DNA of 35,089 nucleotides, from contig CAINWP010000127.1 of assembly GCA_903854475.1 (NCBI GenBank), forward strand, positions 1 to 35,089, given 5' to 3'. Source of the stretch: an uncultured Verrucomicrobiota bacterium (GTDB lineage Bacteria; Verrucomicrobiota; Verrucomicrobiia; Limisphaerales; UBA9464). Made by a program: the position numbers and the translations under genes. Each line of letters opens with the position of its first letter. Within the stretch, counting starts at the first letter, position 1. Below the pieces are notes generated by a model, which had not been told where the DNA came from, made no database searches, and saw only the letters and a list, made by a program, of their open reading frames with translations. Positions 16,615 through 24,423 of the stretch are shown here, piece after piece.

Positions 16615-17472
16615 ATGCTTAGATCCCTCAATACCGGCATCAGTGGCCTTCGTTTCCAGCAGGACAAGCTGGATGTTATCGGAAACAATATCGCCAACGT
16701 GAACACGGTTGGTTTTCGTGCGGGTCGCGCCCAGGGTGTCGATGTTTTCAGTCAGAGACTCTCGGAGTTCTCCACCAATTCCAGCGCCTCCCAAATTGGT
16801 AGTGGTGTCTCCCTGGCGAATGTCTCCAGCAGCTTCGCCCAGGGTAACATCGATGGGACCGGACAACCCTACGACATGGCCATCGACGGGAGCGGGTTCT
16901 TTCTCGTTCGAGACACCGCCAACAATGCGACCTATGCGACTCGGGCAGGTGATTTCCGTGCTGATCCGAGTGGATTTCTGACAACGACCGAAGGAATGCG
17001 GGTTCAGGGAGAAATTCCTGGATCGCCCGGGGTTTCTAGCGACATCAAGATCACCCTCACCCCGACCGCTCCTGCGCTTCCGGCCGACACCGAGGCGATC
17101 TCGTGGCGCATTGAGTCGAACGGTGATGTGATGCTGACCTTGCGAAGCACCCTGGTGCCTCCCCCAGCCACCCCCCCGGATCCCCTCAAGATCGCTCAGA
17201 TCCAAGTCCAAACCTTCCGGGACATCAATACCCTCAGTAAGGTGGGGAACAACCGTTTTGGTAACTTGGCAGCCGCGGGTCCCGTGGGCCTCGGCACCGC
17301 AGGACAGGCCGGACGGGGTCAAGTTCGCTGGCAATCCTTGGAGCAGGCCAATGTCGATTTGGCCACCCAGTTCACAGATTTGATGGTCACCCAGCGCGGC
17401 TATCAGGCCAACGCGAAGATTATCACCACCTCAGATGAAATTCTTCAGGAGCTCATCAACTTGAAGCGTTGA
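16615..17472 (+). CDS. Flagellar hook-basal body protein, FlgE-like (short)
   Basis: This 285-residue axial protein of the FlgE/FlgF/FlgG family has the N-terminal rod/hook motif DKLDVIGNNIANVNTVGFRA (residues 17-36). A central FlgE/G domain follows (PYDMAIDGSGFFLVRD, then ATYATRAGDFRADPSGFL). The C-terminal block (SLEQANVDLATQFTDLMVTQ, then RGYQANAKIITTSDEILQEL) is shared by hook and distal rod proteins. Position directly after flgD says hook protein FlgE. The length is that of FlgG (about 260), well below usual FlgE (about 400 or more), because the variable outer domains are nearly absent. A FlgG or FlgF role is the main alternative. No Shine-Dalgarno sequence is visible before ATG 16615. 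Confidence 0.85.
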   Translation: MLRSLNTGISGLRFQQDKLDVIGNNIANVNTVGFRAGRAQGVDVFSQRLSEFSTNSSASQIGSGVSLANVSSSFAQGNIDGTGQPYDMAIDGSGFFLVRDTANNATYATRAGDFRADPSGFLTTTEGMRVQGEIPGSPGVSSDIKITLTPTAPALPADTEAISWRIESNGDVMLTLRSTLVPPPATPPDPLKIAQIQVQTFRDINTLSKVGNNRFGNLAAAGPVGLGTAGQAGRGQVRWQSLEQANVDLATQFTDLMVTQRGYQANAKIITTSDEILQELINLKR

Positions 17473-17500
17473 TGCCCTGACTCAACCTATTATCCACGCC

Positions 17501-18118
17501 ATGGCCGCACCCGCCTCAGACAAAAACGACGGTTCAAAAACCGAATCGTCCGGTGGCATCAAGGCGATGCTCCCGTTGATACTCAACATCGTGCTGCTGC
17601 CCGTGATGGCCTTCTTGATGACCCAGTATGTGCTTTTGCCGCGGTTAAATACGGCCGCTGCCGTCACCGAGCCTGTTGAAGGTGGTAACGATAACGACTC
17701 TGCAGCTGCTGGGGATTCCTCACATGGAGACAAACACGCCGACGCATCCAACCATCCGCCGGCTCCTGGCAAGGGGGGGCACTCCTCGGAGGGCGGAGGC
17801 CATGGGGGCAGCACGGACACGACCGAGATGCTGCCGGAGCCGGTCACCGTCAATGTCGCTGGCACGATGGGTTCCCGCCTGTTGATGGTCAAAATTGGTG
17901 TTCGTGGCAGCCATCCAAAACTGAAGGAAATCGTGTCGGCACGAGGTCCTGATCTTCGCGATGCGGCCTCCTCGTTGCTCTACACCAAAACCCTTATGGA
18001 CATCGAGCGCCAGGGAGCCCGAATCACCATCAAGGCCGAGTTGAAGAATGCATTTTTGAGAGTTCTAGGCCCTGGGGTTTTCACGGAGGTCGTGATGCCC
18101 GATATGGCTGTGCAGTAA
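17501..18118 (+). CDS. fliL: Flagellar basal body-associated protein FliL
   Basis: This is a 205-residue single-pass membrane protein. After a short cytoplasmic N-terminus, the membrane helix lies at about residues 22-47 (MLPLILNIVLLPVMAFLMTQ). Then comes a Gly/Ser/His/Asp-rich linker of about 55 residues with at least seven His. The C-terminal periplasmic FliL domain has EPVTVNVAGTMGSRLLMVKI and later ARGPDLRDAASSLLYTKTLM, a stomatin-like fold. FliL rings surround the stator plug region and raise stator activity. The linker is longer and richer in His than usual. The gene precedes fliM, as in many operons. Confidence 0.93.
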   Translation: MAAPASDKNDGSKTESSGGIKAMLPLILNIVLLPVMAFLMTQYVLLPRLNTAAAVTEPVEGGNDNDSAAAGDSSHGDKHADASNHPPAPGKGGHSSEGGGHGGSTDTTEMLPEPVTVNVAGTMGSRLLMVKIGVRGSHPKLKEIVSARGPDLRDAASSLLYTKTLMDIERQGARITIKAELKNAFLRVLGPGVFTEVVMPDMAVQ

Positions 18119-18136
18119 TTTTTCACCGAGAACCTT

Positions 18137-19162
18137 ATGGCGGACCAGTCTGGATCCATGGGAGATGTGCTCTCCCAATCAGAGGTGGAGCGTCTGCTCC
18201 AACAGGTTCAGGAGGAGGAAACCAATACCGTCGTCCTCCAATCGAACGGACGGAGGAGCAATCAGAGCCGTGATTCCATATCGGCCTACGACTTTCGCAC
18301 GCCGGTCTTCCTTTCGCCCATCGAGCTGCGAAAGCTGCGGATTCATCACGAAGAGTTTATCCAGTCGCTGGCCGCGCGTTTGTCGATCTACTTGCGAGTG
18401 GAGTTTAATCTCCAGATGTCTCAGTTGCACACCATCTCCTTCCGGCAATGGTGTGAAAGCCTGGATAGCCCGACACACCTATCTCTCTTCCGGGTGGAGC
18501 CCTTGCGAGGAATTTGCATCCTAGATATTCCGCCGCGCTTGGGTTTGACCATCGTAGATCGTCTCCTGGGCGGTCCGGGGCACTCGGTGACCAGCAATCG
18601 GGAGCTCTCCGAACTGGAGGTGACCCTCCTCGACCAGGTGGTGCTGCTGATGCTTACCGAATGGTGCACTCACTGGGCCAAGTACCGGGACTTACGACCA
18701 GCACTCTTTGGGCACGAGAGCAATGGGCTCTTTCTCCAGGCCGTCGATGCCGATGCGATCATGCTCGTGCTGTCTATCGAGGCGAAAATCAATGATTGCA
18801 CGGAGACCATGCAGATCGCGTTTCCCTACTGGACCATCGAGCCCATCGTCCATTTGTTGAGTTCCCGGCTGAAACCCGGCCCCGAAGATCTCCCGGACGT
18901 ACCCTCAGAGCAGGGTGGGACTTGGAATTCTCACTATGACAACACCCCGATGCAGGTCTCCGCTGAATCCAACGGATTAAAACTCCGGGCCAAGGATGTC
19001 GTTGGACTACGGGTGGGCGATATTGTGCCGCTGCCGCCGGAATTTGCAGAACGCGTGCAGGTTAAGTTGGCTTCAGAAAAACGGTATTACGGCCGTCTCG
19101 GCACCGTGGACGGCCGCTGGGCCGTCGAAATCGATCAAATCTCCCTCGGATCCAATTTATAA
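18137..19162 (+). CDS. fliM: Flagellar motor switch protein FliM
   Basis: This is a 341-residue C-ring protein. The N-terminal segment DVLSQSEVERLLQQVQEE matches the CheY-P-binding LSQxEIDALL motif. The middle CheC-like domain (YDFRTPVFLSPIELRKLRIH, then RLSIYLRVEFNLQMSQLHTI, then ILDIPPRLGLTIVDRLLGGP) binds FliG. The C-terminal SPOA domain (KDVVGLRVGDIVPLPPEFAE and on) pairs with FliN. Length is normal. No Shine-Dalgarno sequence is seen before ATG 18137, 18 bases after fliL. Confidence 0.98.
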   Translation: MADQSGSMGDVLSQSEVERLLQQVQEEETNTVVLQSNGRRSNQSRDSISAYDFRTPVFLSPIELRKLRIHHEEFIQSLAARLSIYLRVEFNLQMSQLHTISFRQWCESLDSPTHLSLFRVEPLRGICILDIPPRLGLTIVDRLLGGPGHSVTSNRELSELEVTLLDQVVLLMLTEWCTHWAKYRDLRPALFGHESNGLFLQAVDADAIMLVLSIEAKINDCTETMQIAFPYWTIEPIVHLLSSRLKPGPEDLPDVPSEQGGTWNSHYDNTPMQVSAESNGLKLRAKDVVGLRVGDIVPLPPEFAERVQVKLASEKRYYGRLGTVDGRWAVEIDQISLGSNL

Positions 19163-19172
19163 CACATTTTTA

Positions 19173-19421
19173 ATGAGCCAAACTACCGATCTTTCAATCC
19201 TGCTCGACGTTCCCGTTGAGGTGAGTGTGCAGTTGGGATCCTGCCACCTGCCGATGCGTGAGGTGCTGAATCTCACCACCGGCTCAATCGTCCAGCTCGA
19301 CAAGGTGGCCGATGCCCCTGTGGACTTGCATGTAAATACCAAGTTGGTGGCCCGGGGTGAGGTGGTGGTGGTCGAGAATCGTTTCGGTATTAAAATTACC
19401 GAGTTGCTAACGTCGCTTTAA
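19173..19421 (+). CDS. fliN: Flagellar motor switch protein FliN (minimal)
   Basis: This 82-residue protein is made of little more than one SPOA domain: LLDVPVEVSVQLGSCHLPMR, then EVLNLTTGSIVQLDKVADAP, then VDLHVNTKLVARGEVVVVEN and a C-terminal FGIKITELL. It forms the distal layer of the C ring and docks FliH. It is much shorter than E. coli FliN (137) because the variable N-terminal extension is absent. The frame is open upstream through the end of fliM, but ATG 19173, ten bases after the fliM stop, gives the standard FliN core. It is the last gene of the operon in this window; no export-gate genes follow. Confidence 0.94.
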   Translation: MSQTTDLSILLDVPVEVSVQLGSCHLPMREVLNLTTGSIVQLDKVADAPVDLHVNTKLVARGEVVVVENRFGIKITELLTSL

Positions 19422-19452
19422 AATCCGGGTTCGATAGTTTTTGCGGGTTTTA
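19419..19452. promoter_or_regulatory. Dyad just after fliN (weak terminator or operator)
   Basis: TAAAATCCG (19419-19427, starting with the fliN stop) pairs with CGGGTTTTA (19444-19452) over 9 bp with one G-T wobble. There is no T-run after it, so it is a poor intrinsic terminator. The arms resemble those of the dyad upstream of flgB (TAAAACCC / GGGTTTTA), so the pair brackets the operon. Confidence 0.3.
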
Positions 19453-19505
19453 GGCGCGTGTCCGGTCATCCTTGGTGGATTGATTTCCTTGAAGAAGGAG
19501 GCAAC

Positions 19506-21581
19506 ATGAGAACCATGATCGGGATCCAGTCCTGCCTAGTTGGCACTCTTCTCCGCAGTTTGGGGTTTTTCTTAAGCTTGTTGCTCCTGACCCGTTTGGC
19601 CTCTGCGGACGAGAATCCGCCGTCGGTGCCTCGGTTCTCCACAAGCTACATGGACCGATCGGTAGATCCGAAGTCCGACTTCTACCAGTTCGCCACCGGT
19701 GCCTGGCGCAAGAACAACCCGGTGCCTTCCGACAAGTCCCGGTGGGCCGGATTTGATGAACTTCAGGAGCGGAACTGGTGGCTGATTCGAGGCATTCTGA
19801 TGTCCGCAGCCGCACAAACAAACGCGCCAGCGGGTTCCCCACTTCGTCAGGTGGGTGATTTTTTCACCGCGGCCATGGATACCAACCGCATTGAGCGATT
19901 GGGATTTGCCCCGTTGGATCCCGAATGGGAGCGCCTGAAGTCCGTCCAGAATCCTGCGTCGGCCATGGCTCTTTTGGCTGACTGGCATCTCCGGGGGATT
20001 GGTGCCGGTTTTGGTATGGGGGTTCAACCGGACGCCAAGAACAGTTCGGTGTACGCCCTTCACCTCATGCAGGGAGGCCTGGGGCTTCCCGACCGTGACT
20101 ATTACCTGGCCGAGGGGTTTGCTCAGCAGCGGGAGCAGTACCGTCAGCACATCGCCGCTCAACTGAGGCTTTTGGGCGACAGCGAGCCGGAAGCCCAGGA
20201 GGCGGCGAAGGCTGTGCTGAGTTTGGAGACCCGTTTGGCCAAAGTATGCCGAACGCGGACCGAGTTGCGCGATCGGGAGAAAAATTATCACAAACTGACC
20301 CGGACCGAACTCGATCAGTTGACGCCCCAGTTACCCTGGGGATCCTATTTTCAGGCGGCTGGCATCGCTGCGCCCGACACGGTTATTGTGGGTCAGCCGG
20401 AGTTCTTTCGAGAACTAGACCGAATGGTGACCGAGGTTGAGGAACGTCATTGGTTGGCCTATCTCCGTTGGCATTTGTTGAGCAGTCTGGCCGAGCATTT
20501 GCATTCGGTACCCGCCGACGGATCGTTTGCGTTTTATGGAACCGTTTTAAGAGGGCAGCCGCAACAGGAGGCCCGCTGGCAGCGGGCCGCCAAGGTGATC
20601 GATGGCGCGGTGGGTGAGGCATTGGGTCGGCTCTACGTCGAACAGTATTTCCCGCCGGCGGCGGCGGCTCGGATGTCGGAAATGATCGCAAACCTTCGGG
20701 TCGTGTTCCGGGATCGGCTCTCCAAGCTAGAGTGGATGGGAGAAAGCACCCGACGGCAGGCACTTCAGAAATTCGACCGTTTCACTGAGAAGGTGGGGCA
20801 TCCCAAGAATTTCCGCGATTACTCCGGCTTGGTGATTCGTCGGGATGATAACCTGGGTAATGTGCTTCGCGCCAACGCCTTCGAATCCGCTCGGGAATTG
20901 GCGCGCATCGGGAAGGCCGTAGATCGCTCCGAATGGCACATGACTCCGCAGACGGTCAACGCGTACTTCAGTCCGCCACTCAACGAGATTGTGTTTCCGG
21001 CCGGCATTCTTCAGCCGCCCTTTTTCGACCTCGAGATGGACGACGCTGTGAATTACGGAGCCATCGGAGTGGTGATCGGCCATGAGATCACCCACGGGTA
21101 CGACGATCAGGGGCGCAAGTACGATGCGGAGGGCAATCTTCGGGATTGGTGGACCGAAGCCGACGGAAAAGAATTCGACCGTCGGGCCGCGAAGGTCATT
21201 GATCAGTATTCCTCCTACGAGGCGCTACCGGGAAAACGGGTCAACGGTCGGCTCACTCTCGGCGAGAATATTGCTGACCTGGGTGGGACGAGTATCGCTT
21301 TCGAGGCCCTGCAGCGGGCCTTGGTTAAGGACCCGAATCGTCGCCGGAATATCGACGGTCTGACCCCGGAACAACGGTTCTTCTTAAGTTTGTCGCAGCT
21401 GTGGCGGGTCAATTGGCGCGACGCTGAACTCCAGCGCCGTCTGGTCGTTGACTCGCACTCGCCCGGCCAGTTCCGAGGAATCGGGCCCCACGTGAACTTG
21501 CCGGAGTTTTATCAGGCTTGGGGTATCACTGAAACCTCGCCCCTTTGGCGAAAGCCTGAGGATCGCGCCAAGATCTGGTGA
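19506..21581 (+). CDS. Secreted M13 family zinc metallopeptidase (neprilysin/PepO-like)
   Basis: This is a 691-residue M13 endopeptidase, a family that cuts small peptides outside the cytoplasm. An N-terminal signal peptide (hydrophobic LGFFLSLLLLTRLASADE) is followed by the M13-N domain (YMDRSVDPKSDFYQFATGAW). The catalytic domain has NAYFSPPLNEIVFPAGILQP and the zinc site VIGHEITHGYDDQG. His526, Glu527 and His530 form HExxH, and Glu587 in GENIADLGG is the third ligand, with the usual Asp four residues on. The C-terminus lacks the CxxW ending of animal enzymes, as is normal in bacteria. The start is fixed by AAGGAGG at 19495-19501 before ATG 19506; an in-frame GTG at 19458 would bury the signal peptide. 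Nothing in the neighbourhood suggests a specific substrate. Confidence 0.95.
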   Translation: MRTMIGIQSCLVGTLLRSLGFFLSLLLLTRLASADENPPSVPRFSTSYMDRSVDPKSDFYQFATGAWRKNNPVPSDKSRWAGFDELQERNWWLIRGILMSAAAQTNAPAGSPLRQVGDFFTAAMDTNRIERLGFAPLDPEWERLKSVQNPASAMALLADWHLRGIGAGFGMGVQPDAKNSSVYALHLMQGGLGLPDRDYYLAEGFAQQREQYRQHIAAQLRLLGDSEPEAQEAAKAVLSLETRLAKVCRTRTELRDREKNYHKLTRTELDQLTPQLPWGSYFQAAGIAAPDTVIVGQPEFFRELDRMVTEVEERHWLAYLRWHLLSSLAEHLHSVPADGSFAFYGTVLRGQPQQEARWQRAAKVIDGAVGEALGRLYVEQYFPPAAAARMSEMIANLRVVFRDRLSKLEWMGESTRRQALQKFDRFTEKVGHPKNFRDYSGLVIRRDDNLGNVLRANAFESARELARIGKAVDRSEWHMTPQTVNAYFSPPLNEIVFPAGILQPPFFDLEMDDAVNYGAIGVVIGHEITHGYDDQGRKYDAEGNLRDWWTEADGKEFDRRAAKVIDQYSSYEALPGKRVNGRLTLGENIADLGGTSIAFEALQRALVKDPNRRRNIDGLTPEQRFFLSLSQLWRVNWRDAELQRRLVVDSHSPGQFRGIGPHVNLPEFYQAWGITETSPLWRKPEDRAKIW

Positions 21582-21599
21582 TCCATCGCCCGGTGTTGA

Positions 21600-21627
21600 G
21601 CCGTCGCGGGCATTCCGCTTCGACGGC
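21600..21627. terminator. Stem-loop between convergent genes
   Basis: GCCGTCG (21600-21606) and CGACGGC (21621-21627) form a perfect 7-bp stem with a 14-base loop in the 92-base gap between the M13 gene and the convergent phnY-like gene. There is no T-run on either side. It could serve both strands weakly; the position is the main argument. Confidence 0.35.
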
Positions 21628-21673
21628 CCGAGGGGTTGACTGAGGCTTCCGAGCTTCGGTCCGTTCCCCGAGC

Positions 21674-23086
21674 TTACCAGGGCAGGCTGAATGTTTTGAC
21701 GTAGCTGTAGCCTTTGATGGCTTCGATCACGCCTTCTTTGATGCCTAGACCGCTGTCCTTGATGCCGCCGAAGGGGGAGCTCTCGACCCGGAATCCGGGT
21801 ACTTCGTTGATATTCACTGTGCCGCAACGCAGTGTCTTAATTGCCTTGAGTGCGTGGGCCAGATTGTTGGTGATAACGCCCGAACTCAGACCGTAGGCGG
21901 TTGAGTTGGCGAGGGTGAGCGCATCGTCCAAGTCGCGGACTGTGACGATGGGAGCCAAGGGTCCGAAGCTTTCGCACACCACCATGCGGCAGTCGCGGGG
22001 CACGCGGTCGATGACCGTGGGTTGCAGCAATGCCCCCTTGCGCTCGCCGCCGATGAGTACCCGCGCGCCCTGAGCCACGGCCTCGTGGACGACCGCCTCC
22101 AGCGAGCGGGCTGAAGCCTCGTCGATGACCGTGCCTACCTTGGTTGCCTCATCAAAAGGATTCCCGCAGATGTATTCTCGGGTTCGTTCGACCAAGGCTC
22201 GGGTGAACTCCTCGGCGATGGATTCCTGGACAAGGATGCGTTTGACCGCCGTGCAGCGTTGGCCTGAGTTTCGGTAGCTGCCTTCGGCGGCGAGGGTGAC
22301 GGCCAGGTTTAGGTCCGCGTCTTCTAGGACAATGAGGGGATCATTGCCGCCCAGTTCCAGGACCAGCTTCTTGTAGCCCGCTGTGGCGGCGATCTTCTTT
22401 CCGACCGGCACGCTGCCGGTGAAGGCGACCACCTCGACCTCCGGGTGTCCGACCAACACCTCGGCGACCTCCGTGGTGGGTCCCAGTAGCACGCTCAACA
22501 TGGGACCAGGCAGACCTGAAGCGTGAAGGAGTTCGGCGAAACGCAGCGCGACCAGCGGCGTCTTTTCGGAAGGCTTGAGGATGATGGGGGTCCCGGCAGC
22601 GATGGCAGGCCCCAGCTTATGGGCTACCTGGTTCAAGGGATGGTTGAACGGAGTGATGGCCACCGCGCAGCGCAACGGTTCCCGCGTGGTAAAAATTTTG
22701 CGTGCCTTGCCTTGTGCTGAGATGTCGCACGAGAAGATCTGGCCGTCATCGCGTAGGGCCTCCATTGCGGCAAAGCGGAGAACATCCACCGTCCGTCCGA
22801 CCTCATAGCGCGCTTCTCGCAGCGCCAGACCGGTCTCGGACGTGATGATGTGAGCAAACTCCTCGCGCCGGCTTTCGAGCGCGGTCCGTGTCTTCTCCAG
22901 AATCTCGGCTCGTTGGAAGCGGGTGGGGGTGTCCCGGAACGCTGTGGCGGCGGAGATCGCTTCCAGAGCGTGTTGGCGTGAGGCCAAGGTGACCGTGCCC
23001 GAGATGGATTGGTCGTAAGGGTTGCGGACGGTGAGTACGGAATCCGAATCGATCGGTTTTCCGGCGACGAGGCTCTTGAGGTTCAT
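21674..23086 (-). CDS. phnY: Aldehyde dehydrogenase, probable phosphonoacetaldehyde dehydrogenase
   Basis: This is a 470-residue NAD(P)-dependent aldehyde dehydrogenase. The catalytic residues are present: Asn148 in TPFNHP, Lys171 in ILKPSEKTP, Glu244 in LELGGNDP, and Cys278 in NSGQRCTAV. Arg98, His149 and Arg277 sit where, as I recall, the phosphonate-binding Arg and His residues of Sinorhizobium PhnY lie. Together with the phosphonoacetate hydrolase in the same operon, this points to oxidation of phosphonoacetaldehyde to phosphonoacetate. The frame is open upstream to 23248, but ATG 23086, 37 bases after the aminotransferase stop, gives the normal N-terminus. A generic succinate-semialdehyde or lactaldehyde type is possible from sequence alone; the operon makes PhnY the better call. 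It is the last gene of the minus-strand operon. Confidence 0.8.
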   Translation of the reverse strand: MNLKSLVAGKPIDSDSVLTVRNPYDQSISGTVTLASRQHALEAISAATAFRDTPTRFQRAEILEKTRTALESRREEFAHIITSETGLALREARYEVGRTVDVLRFAAMEALRDDGQIFSCDISAQGKARKIFTTREPLRCAVAITPFNHPLNQVAHKLGPAIAAGTPIILKPSEKTPLVALRFAELLHASGLPGPMLSVLLGPTTEVAEVLVGHPEVEVVAFTGSVPVGKKIAATAGYKKLVLELGGNDPLIVLEDADLNLAVTLAAEGSYRNSGQRCTAVKRILVQESIAEEFTRALVERTREYICGNPFDEATKVGTVIDEASARSLEAVVHEAVAQGARVLIGGERKGALLQPTVIDRVPRDCRMVVCESFGPLAPIVTVRDLDDALTLANSTAYGLSSGVITNNLAHALKAIKTLRCGTVNINEVPGFRVESSPFGGIKDSGLGIKEGVIEAIKGYSYVKTFSLPW

Positions 23087-23123
23087 CGGTTTGGACAATT
23101 CAGGAAAAAGGTTTGGGAGTAGT

Positions 23124-24416
23124 TCACCGGGGAGTCGCTGAGGCTTGCAGGGCCTCGGCAAAAGCCTCCATGAAGCGAGCCAAGACGGACTCGGAATGGT
23201 CGAGTGATAGGTAAAGTTTGGTGCCCATCGGGTTGAGGAAAATACCACGCGCTAACAACTCCAGCATGAGTCGGCCACCGCGGGCCCGGTCGCTGGCCAA
23301 CCAAGAGACATGGTCGGTGACTGGGGTCGCTGAGAAGGCGACCTGGCCCAGAGGTCCGTCTCCCAGGATTTGCGCGTATTCCCCCGCGTTTTGGACGACC
23401 GATTGGAGTCCGTTGCGGAAGCGGTGACCCAGTGCGTGCAGTTCGGCGTGCACACCCGGTTGCAAGAGGATGTCGAGAGTGGCAAGAGCGGCGGCACAGG
23501 ACACGGGGTTGCCGCCCGTGGTGGAGGCGCTCCAGACATAGCGGGGGCCCGGCAACCGTTTTTCCTCGAGGACTTCCATGATTTCGGCCCGGCCGGCAAA
23601 GGCCCCAATCGGGAAGCCGCCGCCGAGGGCTTTTCCATAAGCCACCAGATCGGGGATCACTCCGTAGTATTCTTGGGCGCCGCCGGGTGCGAGCCGGAAG
23701 CCGGTTACTACTTCGTCGAAGATGAGGACGATGCCATGCTGTCGGGTGAGTTCGCGCAGACCCTCCAGAAAACCGGGTCGGGGTTTGAGGCATCGATGCA
23801 ATGGTTCTACGATCACCGCCGCCAGCGATGAGGCGTGAGCCTTGAGAATTTGGGTGGTTCCCTCGAGGTCGTTGTAGGGCGCGACGAGGACATCTTGTTC
23901 GGTCCAAGGGGCGCCGGCGCCCGCCGTATCGCAGGTAGGCAAGTTGGTAGGCCGGCTATGAATCATTCCGGCCACTCCGACCGCATGCTGGCCATGGTAG
24001 GCACCCTCGAATCGCAGTACTTTCGGACGTCCGGTCGCGGCATGGGCCACTCGCAGACAGAGCAGGGTGGCCTCGGTGCCCGATGCAACGAAACGGATCC
24101 GCTCAGCGCAGGGACTCACCGAGCAAATTCGCTCAGCCAACTCAATGGAACGTCGGTTCAGGGAAGCGAAGTTCAACCCATCGCGCGCCGCGGTAGTGGC
24201 GGCCTCCACCACCTTGGGATGAGCGTGTCCCACCAGCGCCGATCCCCAAGCCATGGTGAAGTCGAGGAATTCTCGACCCTCCGTGTCCCAGATCCGCGCG
24301 CCGTTTCCGCGCTCCGGCACGACTAAGAGTTCCGGAGGGACGCCAAATTCACCATTGGAGCCTCCAGGAAAACGGCGGAGGGCTCGAGAGGCCCAACTAT
24401 CAGAGAGGTGGCTCAC
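23124..24416 (-). CDS. Class III PLP-dependent aminotransferase, HemL-like, in a phosphonate operon
   Basis: This 430-residue fold-type I PLP enzyme closely follows glutamate-1-semialdehyde aminomutase (HemL) in layout: RRFPGGSNGEFG near the N-terminus, VASGTEATLLCLRVA, EGAYHG, then IFDEVVTGFRLAPGGAQEYY with the cofactor Asp at 234. The catalytic Lys262 is in YGKALGGGFPIGAFAG. GTG 24416 is chosen because it lies 7 bases after the upstream gene's stop and places PGG where HemL has it; a GTG at 24482 is the longer option. Its place between a phosphonoacetate hydrolase and a phosphonoacetaldehyde dehydrogenase suggests it makes phosphonoacetaldehyde. It could do so by transaminating 2-aminoethylphosphonate in place of PhnW, or as a PbfA-type ammonia-lyase on 1-hydroxy-2-aminoethylphosphonate. 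A role in haem synthesis is unlikely from context. The class is certain; the substrate is inference. Confidence 0.8.
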   Translation of the reverse strand: MSHLSDSWASRALRRFPGGSNGEFGVPPELLVVPERGNGARIWDTEGREFLDFTMAWGSALVGHAHPKVVEAATTAARDGLNFASLNRRSIELAERICSVSPCAERIRFVASGTEATLLCLRVAHAATGRPKVLRFEGAYHGQHAVGVAGMIHSRPTNLPTCDTAGAGAPWTEQDVLVAPYNDLEGTTQILKAHASSLAAVIVEPLHRCLKPRPGFLEGLRELTRQHGIVLIFDEVVTGFRLAPGGAQEYYGVIPDLVAYGKALGGGFPIGAFAGRAEIMEVLEEKRLPGPRYVWSASTTGGNPVSCAAALATLDILLQPGVHAELHALGHRFRNGLQSVVQNAGEYAQILGDGPLGQVAFSATPVTDHVSWLASDRARGGRLMLELLARGIFLNPMGTKLYLSLDHSESVLARFMEAFAEALQASATPR

Positions 24417-24423
24417 AGCAGGT

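Noticed and set aside
23370..24326. Plus-strand open frames opposite the class III aminotransferase gene
   Set aside because: They are antisense shadows of a gene with clear catalytic motifs, and no independent support exists.
23124..24416. Haem biosynthesis gene hemL
   Set aside because: The fold and motifs are HemL-like, but the gene sits between a phosphonoacetate hydrolase and its partner dehydrogenase on one operon, so a phosphonate role fits better. Only a tree and assay can settle this.
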